Source of the DNA: an uncultured Oscillospiraceae bacterium
GTDB lineage: Bacteria > Bacillota > Clostridia > Oscillospirales > Acutalibacteraceae
DNA: 12,501 bases
Reading direction: 5' to 3'
Assembly: GCA_900546785.1 (NCBI GenBank)
Contig: URED01000047.1
Coordinates: forward strand, 1-12,501
Shown here: positions 8,832 to 12,501 of the stretch, piece by piece
Numbering within the stretch: position 1 is the stretch's first letter
Layout: the number at the start of each line of letters is the position of its first letter
The notes under the pieces: model-generated
Databases searched by the model: none
The model's input: only the letters and a program-made list of their open reading frames with translations
What the model was told of the DNA's origin: nothing
Position numbers and translations under genes: made by a program

Positions 8832-8883
8832 AATAATTCACATCGCCTTTCCGGCTACAAATAATTAAAAACCACATGTTCAT
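8755..8883 (-). other. Possible small upstream ORF overlapping the GH27 start
   Basis: In the loop of the leader hairpin an AAGGA (8887-8883) precedes two in-frame ATGs (8883-8881 and 8877-8875). The second has the better spacing. The frame runs through the hairpin's 3' arm and across the GH27 start in another frame, ending at TAA inside the codons for the membrane segment. It encodes about 40 residues with a Cys-rich end (CCGCCFC). The Cys content may simply be the out-of-frame reading of a hydrophobic segment. It could act as a leader ORF that opens the hairpin when translated (inference). Confidence 0.2.
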
Positions 8884-8913
8884 CCTTGCTGTAGCCGCAC
8901 AAGGCGTGATGTG
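8839..8913 (-). promoter_or_regulatory. Long hairpin in the 5' leader of the GH27 gene
   Basis: Three perfect stem blocks stack: 8839-8843 with 8909-8913 (5 bp), 8844-8849 with 8901-8906 (6 bp) and 8852-8858 with 8891-8897 (7 bp), around a 32-base loop. Only a 2-base bulge and a small internal loop interrupt them. On the minus-strand RNA the 3' arm contains GGAAAGGCG, the only purine-rich stretch near the start, and ends 7 bases before the ATG. The fold would therefore limit translation initiation. No known riboswitch consensus recognised. Confidence 0.6.
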
Positions 8914-8930
8914 GGTTCAGCCGTTTCAAA

Positions 8931-8959
8931 ATTAAGCCGCAGGCAGATTTTGAGGGCAA
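8931..8959 (-). promoter_or_regulatory. Possible internal promoter before the GH27 gene
   Basis: On the minus strand -35 TTGCCC (8959-8954) and -10 CTTAAT (8936-8931) have a 17-base spacer. Each matches the consensus at four of six positions. Transcription would start near 8924, just before the hairpin, so the hairpin would be the 5' leader. Read-through from the upstream genes is also possible. Confidence 0.35.
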
Positions 8960-8966
8960 TACCTTC

Positions 8967-8991
8967 GGTTTATGTGATTTTCACATGAACC
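8967..8991. other. Small hairpin downstream of the nucleotidyltransferase gene
   Basis: GGTT-T-ATGTG (8967-8976) pairs with CACAT-G-AACC (8982-8991) around a 5-base loop. On the plus strand a G-U pair fills the middle; on the minus strand that pair is an A-C mismatch. There is no convincing T-run on either strand, so it is a weak terminator or processing site at best. Confidence 0.3.
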
Positions 8992-9022
8992 TCCGTTAAC
9001 TTAAGATGTTATGCGTTTCGGT

Positions 9023-10201
9023 TCAGCCAAGGCCTATGCCCTTTAAAAATTCAAGCTCCTCCTCGGCTTCGCTGTACGAGGAATTGTCGGACAGGTGCTT
9101 GACCGTTCCCAGCATAAAGCTTCTTCTGTTTTTCAGATTGTAAAAGAATCTGTATATCCACGCCAACGGCGTAAGATAAGGCCTGTTTTCAATAAATTTT
9201 ATATAGGGTATCTCTTTCAGCCTTTCATAAGGCGGAAAAAGCAGCCTGAACCGCGTTTTAAAAGTCCCCGCGCTCTTTCCGTCTTCAAGCTCGCGCCGTT
9301 TCATTACTGCGGCGGCATTTCTGTTGCTTGTGCCGAACGCGCCGTGGCAGGCAAGAAAATCCTGCGCCTTTTGCGTGTCTGTGCCGTAATCGCGCCCGTA
9401 GCCGTACCATTCATGGCAAACAGTCAGCATAGCCCTTGCAAATTCACCCAGCCCGCAGGTGTCAAGCTCCCTTATTACGCGGTCAATATCGATATTTCTG
9501 AATTTCAGCATAACGGCAAGATCCAGCACCATTCTGATGCCCGCGCCGTAAAAACAGAAGTGATGGGCAAGGTGTGCGATAAGGTATTCAAAATGATAAT
9601 CATCGTCAAATCTGCCCTCAAGCCCGTCGAACTCGGCTTTTTCTATTGCGTTTTCAAAATATTCCGTTGCCCGGGTGCTGCCGATCCTGCCGTTCAGGAT
9701 GCGCGTGTGCACCTCGCAGCGAACGCCGTTTTTATCGTAATCCCAAACCGGGCCGTTGCTGTTTTGGCATTTGAACCCGGCCGCCTCAAGCGCTTTTCTT
9801 GCCGCCGTTCTGTTTTTCAGGTCAATCAGAAGGTCTGCGTCGCCCATCGTGCGCGTTTCAGGCACAGGGTAGTATTCTTTTATAACAATTCCTTTAAACG
9901 GCGCAAAACGGATTCCTGCGCCCTCCAGCGCCGCTTCGGCGGTATCGTAAACGCTTTGAAGCAGGTTGGAATTGAAGATGCTGTCCGTAAACATCCCCTG
10001 CAGGCGTTCAAATCTGTCTGCGCCTATGATTTCTTTCGCATTGTCCGCCTGCGTTAATGCGCAAAACGCAACGCCGAACAGATTATGGCGCATGGCTTCG
10101 CTCATAAGCGCAGCGTAATCGATATCGCTTTCAAGGCTAAATCTTTCGCCGGTCAGATACGCCGCCGAAAGACGTATAAGATATTTCTGCTCCCTGTTCA
10201 T
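9023..10201 (-). CDS. NTP_transf_5-type (PF14907-like) nucleotidyltransferase
   Basis: Protein of 392 residues resembling the uncharacterised nucleotidyltransferase family PF14907. After a helical N-terminus (1-90), residues 98-127 hold FAPFKGIVIKEYY and TRTMGDADLLID: a Lys-Gly element followed by paired acidic residues (Asp121, Asp123) of the nucleotidyltransferase fold. A third acidic candidate is Glu163 in CEVH. The His-rich helix LIAHLAHHFCFYG (207-219), followed by RMVLDLAVML, is typical of the family. No signal peptide or membrane segment. Members sometimes occur in peptide or sugar-polymer gene clusters, but most have no known substrate. It starts 28 bases after the Nudix gene stop, in the same operon, and is followed by a 191-base structured gap before the GH27 gene. 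Activity (nucleotidyl transfer to a sugar, peptide or RNA) is not predictable here. Confidence 0.78.
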   Translation of the reverse strand: MNREQKYLIRLSAAYLTGERFSLESDIDYAALMSEAMRHNLFGVAFCALTQADNAKEIIGADRFERLQGMFTDSIFNSNLLQSVYDTAEAALEGAGIRFAPFKGIVIKEYYPVPETRTMGDADLLIDLKNRTAARKALEAAGFKCQNSNGPVWDYDKNGVRCEVHTRILNGRIGSTRATEYFENAIEKAEFDGLEGRFDDDYHFEYLIAHLAHHFCFYGAGIRMVLDLAVMLKFRNIDIDRVIRELDTCGLGEFARAMLTVCHEWYGYGRDYGTDTQKAQDFLACHGAFGTSNRNAAAVMKRRELEDGKSAGTFKTRFRLLFPPYERLKEIPYIKFIENRPYLTPLAWIYRFFYNLKNRRSFMLGTVKHLSDNSSYSEAEEELEFLKGIGLG

Positions 10202-10229
10202 TTCGGTTTTAAGCGTCCTTATCTTTTAA

Positions 10230-10949
10230 TCAGATATAATTGTTGTTGTTCAGAAAATCGTGCGCCTGTGTAATGATCGCCTTGTCGTTCTCAAACTTGA
10301 GCAGGCTCAGCGCTCTGTCATAAGTAAGCCATATATAGTCCTCTATCTCTTCCGGCTGGATGGAGGTGGAGGTATCCGTTGTTGTTCCCACAAAAATGGA
10401 AACTACCTTTTCGATTTTATTTTGGATCTTATATTTTGATATGCTTTCAAATCCGTCTATCAGCTTTACGTGTATGCCGGTCTCCTCAAGCACCTCGCGT
10501 ATCGCGGTCTGATGCTTTGTTTCCCCCGGCTCTATATGGCCTTTCGGAAAGCCCCAGTGGGCGGATCTTCTGTTTTTGATAAGAAGGTAGCGCACCTCGC
10601 CCTTGATATCCCTGTAAACTACGGCGCCGCAACTGCTTTCGTACAGGCATTCAAGCTTATATTTCGGGAAATCCCTTTTAACGTTTATAAATTTATTGAT
10701 GTCGTTAATTATGAACCTCGTGCTTTTCGGGGCGGTAATCAGTATCTGCCGCCCTCCGGACTTTGGGTTCAGCGTTGCTATAACTCTCCCGTCAAAATTA
10801 CGAACGGGGTGGTCGATCCCCATAACGAAGGAATTAAGATTTTCGTAACCGTAAACCGCTCCGTAATTCAGCGGATAAGTATAGCCCGTTTTTTCATCAA
10901 CCGAACCTATAGGACAGTCTATCCGTATTCGGACATATTTTCCGAGCAT
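10230..10949 (-). CDS. Nudix hydrolase with inorganic-pyrophosphatase-like N-terminal domain
   Basis: Two-domain protein of 239 residues. Residues 1-95 resemble the core of family I inorganic pyrophosphatase (RIRIDCPIGS, YPLNYGAVYG, then VIATLNPKSG), but the Asp-rich catalytic stretch normally after the YPxNYG strand is replaced by ENLNSFVMG, so this part is probably not an active pyrophosphatase. Residues 105-232 are a Nudix domain with a complete Nudix box: Gly137, Glu143, Arg151-Glu152, Glu155-Glu156, Gly158. GFPKGHIEPGET resembles Ap4A hydrolase and MutT-like enzymes, which cleave nucleoside diphosphates linked to other groups. Cytoplasmic. First gene of the operon, with a consensus-like promoter and a weak GGTGGTGA ribosome binding site. 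The downstream nucleotidyltransferase suggests linked nucleotide chemistry (inference). Substrate unknown. Confidence 0.86.
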   Translation of the reverse strand: MLGKYVRIRIDCPIGSVDEKTGYTYPLNYGAVYGYENLNSFVMGIDHPVRNFDGRVIATLNPKSGGRQILITAPKSTRFIINDINKFINVKRDFPKYKLECLYESSCGAVVYRDIKGEVRYLLIKNRRSAHWGFPKGHIEPGETKHQTAIREVLEETGIHVKLIDGFESISKYKIQNKIEKVVSIFVGTTTDTSTSIQPEEIEDYIWLTYDRALSLLKFENDKAIITQAHDFLNNNNYI

Positions 10950-10983
10950 TTTTTCACCACCGTGTAAAAGTTACATATAGACC

Positions 10984-11012
10984 ATTATACTAAATTAAAT
11001 ATAAATATACAA
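10984..11012 (-). promoter_or_regulatory. Sigma-A promoter of the Nudix operon
   Basis: On the minus strand -35 TTGTAT (11012-11007) and a perfect -10 TATAAT (10989-10984) with a 17-base spacer. The leader would be about 30 bases. The promoter begins only a few bases after the T-tract of the acyltransferase terminator. Confidence 0.75.
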
Positions 11013-11015
11013 GTA

Positions 11016-11053
11016 TAAAATAAAAGAACGGGCAAGCGGTGCTTCCCGTTCTT
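11016..11053 (-). terminator. Intrinsic terminator of the acyltransferase gene
   Basis: A 9-bp perfect stem (11024-11032 with 11045-11053, AAGAACGGG/CCCGTTCTT), extended by AAGC/GCTT with one bulged base and a 3-base loop. On the minus strand it is followed by TTTTATTTT (to 11016). It lies about 170 bases after the acyltransferase stop and directly before the Nudix promoter. Confidence 0.8.
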
Positions 11054-11054
11054 A

Positions 11055-11221
11055 AGCAAGGAAGGTAAATCCGAAACCGTTTTTTTATGGGCGGATTTTC
11101 CCTCATGCTTTGTTAAAATACTCGTTAATCCGAAACGCCCATCAACGGCGAAAAAGGGAAAAGCCGCCGCACCGGCACATTTTCAGCATATCGGGTTCGA
11201 TTCCCGTCAGCTTAAACAATC
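11055..11221. other. Gap with two alternative stem-loops and no gene
   Basis: A 10-base direct repeat AATCCGAAAC occurs at 11068-11077 and 11127-11136. CGGATTT (11092-11098) can pair with AAATCCG (11067-11073), or GGATT (11093-11097) can pair with AATCC (11127-11131) extended by ATGGGC/GCCCAT (11087-11092 with 11137-11142). The two folds exclude each other. A tRNA-like T-arm lies at the right end. No convincing coding sequence is present. It is the 3' untranslated region of the acyltransferase transcript or a relic. Confidence 0.4.
11191..11214 (+). other. Fragment resembling the 3' end of a tmRNA or tRNA (T-arm)
   Basis: CGGG-TTCGATT-CCCG (11192-11206) is a T-stem of 4 bp around a standard 7-base T-loop, followed by TCAGCTTAAACA. 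The run resembles the 3' end of ssrA (CCCGCCAGCTCCACCA type) and also some tRNA-Thr ends. The fifth T-stem pair is T-T, CCA is absent, and no matching acceptor strand, D-arm or anticodon arm was found upstream. It is therefore a fragment, not a working RNA gene. Such 3' ends are common integration sites for mobile elements, so an old attachment site is possible. Confidence 0.35.
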
Positions 11222-12229
11222 TTATTTTCCCACAAGGCGCCTCAGCCCCTTCAGCCTGAATAAATAAACAAGCGCGTGTTCCGCCGCAAGTACAAAAACG
11301 GCGCATACGGCTTTGGAACCGATCATCAGCAAGAGATTATCGCTGTTCATATATTCAGTAAAAAACATACGAAAAGCAAGGATAAGAACCTGGTTCGTTA
11401 CAAGATATACGATGCTGTTTTTACCCACAAAATTCAGATAATCAAGTAACATACGCGGCTGTTTAAGCCTTTTAAACAGATTCCAGTAGCCGATTATGGC
11501 AAGCATGGATATAAAAATGTAAAGCAGTATGCTCCTGCCCGTTTCCGCGCTCCTGTAATTCGTTACGCCATTTGCAAAAAAGCACAGCCCAAGATGGAGC
11601 GCAAGGAATATGACGGTGGGGACTGAACGGAGCGATAGTACATTCCTTTCCTTGTTTTTATCGGCGAAATATCTTATGAGAAAACCGAAATGGATATAAA
11701 CAAGGCTTATCCCAACGGTGTTAAGCCCAAGCGGCAGCGTTGTTTCAAAATAATTCGGCACAACGGTGAGGAGCACGCAAAGTATTATGCAGGGCACTGC
11801 CACCAGCTGCTTATTTTTAAAGAGTTTGAAAAACAGGTAATAAATGCTTTCGGAAAGGAATAAAGACATCAGAAACCAGATGGCGCCGATGATCGGCATG
11901 GGCACGGCAGTGGGAAAAAAGAAAAAGTTATACATGCTCTGCGAAAAGGTGTCCCGTCTGAAAAAATACGCCAAAACGGCACCCAGCGCACCGAAAGCAT
12001 AATAGGGAACCAACAGACCTTTTGCTTTTTTGAGGACGAAGCCGCTAAACGGCCGTCTGTCATTTAAAAGATATCCAGATACCACATAAAACAGAGGCAT
12101 ATAAAAGCTTGCGCAAAACTGTATGAACGGTGTTCCGAATCCGATATGCCCGCAGATCATTAAAAGGATTCCGAATCCCTTTAAAATATCTAAGCTTCTA
12201 TCCCTTGCAGGAAGCGTGTTGCTTGTCAT
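11222..12229 (-). CDS. Membrane acyltransferase (acyltransferase 3 / fucose 4-O-acetylase type)
   Basis: Integral membrane protein of 335 residues with about ten hydrophobic segments, matching the acyltransferase 3 family (COG3594-like). The signature is at the N-terminus: Arg11 and Asp14 in RDRSLDILKGFGILLMI, His28 in CGHIG, and FYMPLFYVVSGYL (42-54). Near the C-terminus GKNSIVYLVTNQ (269-280) corresponds to the conserved GKxSLxIYLLH stretch, with Asn where His is frequent. These enzymes O-acylate extracytoplasmic sugars or cell-wall and surface polymers using a cytoplasmic acyl donor; the target here is unknown. AAGGAG precedes the ATG with a spacing of 9. It appears monocistronic, with its own promoter and terminator. 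No glycosyltransferase or polysaccharide locus is visible beside it. Confidence 0.88.
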   Translation of the reverse strand: MTSNTLPARDRSLDILKGFGILLMICGHIGFGTPFIQFCASFYMPLFYVVSGYLLNDRRPFSGFVLKKAKGLLVPYYAFGALGAVLAYFFRRDTFSQSMYNFFFFPTAVPMPIIGAIWFLMSLFLSESIYYLFFKLFKNKQLVAVPCIILCVLLTVVPNYFETTLPLGLNTVGISLVYIHFGFLIRYFADKNKERNVLSLRSVPTVIFLALHLGLCFFANGVTNYRSAETGRSILLYIFISMLAIIGYWNLFKRLKQPRMLLDYLNFVGKNSIVYLVTNQVLILAFRMFFTEYMNSDNLLLMIGSKAVCAVFVLAAEHALVYLFRLKGLRRLVGK

Positions 12230-12367
12230 GATTTTATTTCTCCTTGGCCTAAATGACAGCGCTGTATATTTATTTCAATTCCGCCGTATACAGGTTGCAG
12301 CTGAACTACGCCGCAAATGCACGGCGGCTATGATTCTATTATACAGTGTGGCGCGGTCACAAAGCAA
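12230..12367 (-). promoter_or_regulatory. Acyltransferase promoter and leader
   Basis: On the minus strand -10 TATAAT (12343-12338) and a weak -35 TTGCTT (12367-12362) lie 18 bases apart. The leader of about 100 bases holds a 5-bp GCCGC/GCGGC stem. A perfect 10-base palindrome ACAGCGCTGT (12256-12265), near the ribosome binding site, could be an operator. The binding protein is unknown. Confidence 0.55.
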
Positions 12368-12379
12368 TATATTATTACA

Positions 12380-12407
12380 GAAAAAGAGCGCTCCCTAAAG
12401 AGCGCTC
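12380..12407 (-). terminator. Intrinsic terminator of a gene beyond the right edge
   Basis: GAGCGCTC at 12386-12393 and again at 12400-12407 forms an 8-bp stem with a 6-base loop. Because the unit is itself palindromic it is both a direct and an inverted repeat. On the minus strand TTTTTCTG follows (12385-12378), so it ends a minus-strand transcript entering from the right. Confidence 0.75.
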
Positions 12408-12409
12408 CC

Positions 12410-12501
12410 AGCGTGTAGAAAAAGGTGTAAATTTAGAAAAGTGGGTAGTCCTACACGCTGAGGAGACTTCGAGAAATCGAGCTGAATTTCGTTTTTCGCG
12501 A
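12410..12501. repeat. Long inverted repeat with internal AT-rich repeats at the right edge
   Basis: AGCGTGTAG (12410-12418) and CTACACGCT (12451-12459) are perfect inverted repeats 32 bases apart. Between them TAGAAAAAGGTGTA and TAGAAAAGTGGGTA form an imperfect direct repeat. To the right (12460-12501) a short CGA-rich inverted repeat is seen and then the window ends. This could be a structured 3' untranslated region or the end of an insertion sequence. No transposase is visible and I cannot name a family. Confidence 0.4.

Noticed and set aside
8914..9028. Direct repeat GGTTCAGCC (8914-8922 and 9020-9028) as target duplication of a small element
   Set aside because: Nine bases, one copy overlapping the stop of the nucleotidyltransferase gene, and no terminal inverted repeats inside it; probably chance.
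9095..10057. Long plus-strand frame of 320 codons opposite the nucleotidyltransferase gene
   Set aside because: It is antisense to a gene with clear family motifs, has no ribosome binding site and shows no recognisable domain. The same holds for the plus-strand frames within 7134-8666 opposite the GH27 gene and 5741-6157 opposite ilvC.
11142..11190. Short basic Cys-containing peptide on the minus strand (about 15 codons)
   Set aside because: It has no ribosome binding site and is too short to separate from chance.
11055..11214. Complete tRNA or tmRNA gene ending at the T-arm
   Set aside because: No acceptor 5' strand complementary to the tail, no D-arm and no 7-base anticodon loop could be found upstream. 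A full tmRNA would run into the Nudix gene.
12417..12501. C-terminal end of a minus-strand gene entering from the right
   Set aside because: All three frames end near here, but the visible 16-40 codons match no family I know and cannot be told from chance.

Overview
The window looks like a chromosomal segment of a Clostridia-type Firmicute, possibly Oscillospirales/Ruminococcaceae. The grounds are strong AGGAGG-type ribosome binding sites, sigma-A-like promoters in AT-rich gaps, an OmpR-type response regulator/kinase/HtrA cluster, a DUF815 ATPase and a class I ketol-acid reductoisomerase. No marker fixes the genus. Ten protein genes are supported; nine are on the minus strand and only ilvC is on the plus strand. 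No rRNA gene, intact tRNA gene or CRISPR array was seen.

Layout, left to right. (1) 31-3857, minus: a tightly packed operon in the order response regulator, sensor histidine kinase, membrane-anchored HtrA-like protease. The last two genes share one base (TAATG). This resembles CssRS/HtrA-type envelope-stress circuits. Upstream of the regulator four TTA-led hexamers recur at exactly 10-bp steps, a candidate operator for the regulator itself. (2) 3978-5210, minus: a DUF815 AAA-type ATPase with a GTG start, divergent from (3) ilvC at 5462-6487, plus. ilvC has a near-consensus promoter, a short structured leader and a bidirectional terminator. (4) 6572-10949, minus: Nudix hydrolase with an inorganic-pyrophosphatase-like N-terminal domain, then an NTP_transf_5-type nucleotidyltransferase, then a GH27 alpha-galactosidase-like enzyme with an inserted beta-rich domain, then a GNAT acetyltransferase. 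One promoter precedes the Nudix gene. A second probable promoter and an 18-bp hairpin lie before the GH27 gene. (5) 11222-12229, minus: a membrane acyltransferase (acyltransferase 3 / fucose 4-O-acetylase type) with its own promoter and a terminator. (6) The right edge (12380-12501) holds a terminator and a long inverted repeat belonging to something outside the window.

The most unusual signals are non-coding. The GH27 start region has a strong hairpin whose 3' arm ends 7 bases before the start codon. That start codon has no properly spaced Shine-Dalgarno, the hairpin loop exposes one for an out-of-frame small ORF, and a second well-spaced internal start (Met47) would remove the membrane segment. 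A fragment that looks like the 3' end of a tmRNA or tRNA lies 14 bases downstream of the acyltransferase gene and may be an old attachment site. The same gap carries two mutually exclusive stem-loops. I did not find a clearly new multi-gene system. All function assignments rest on motifs read by eye.
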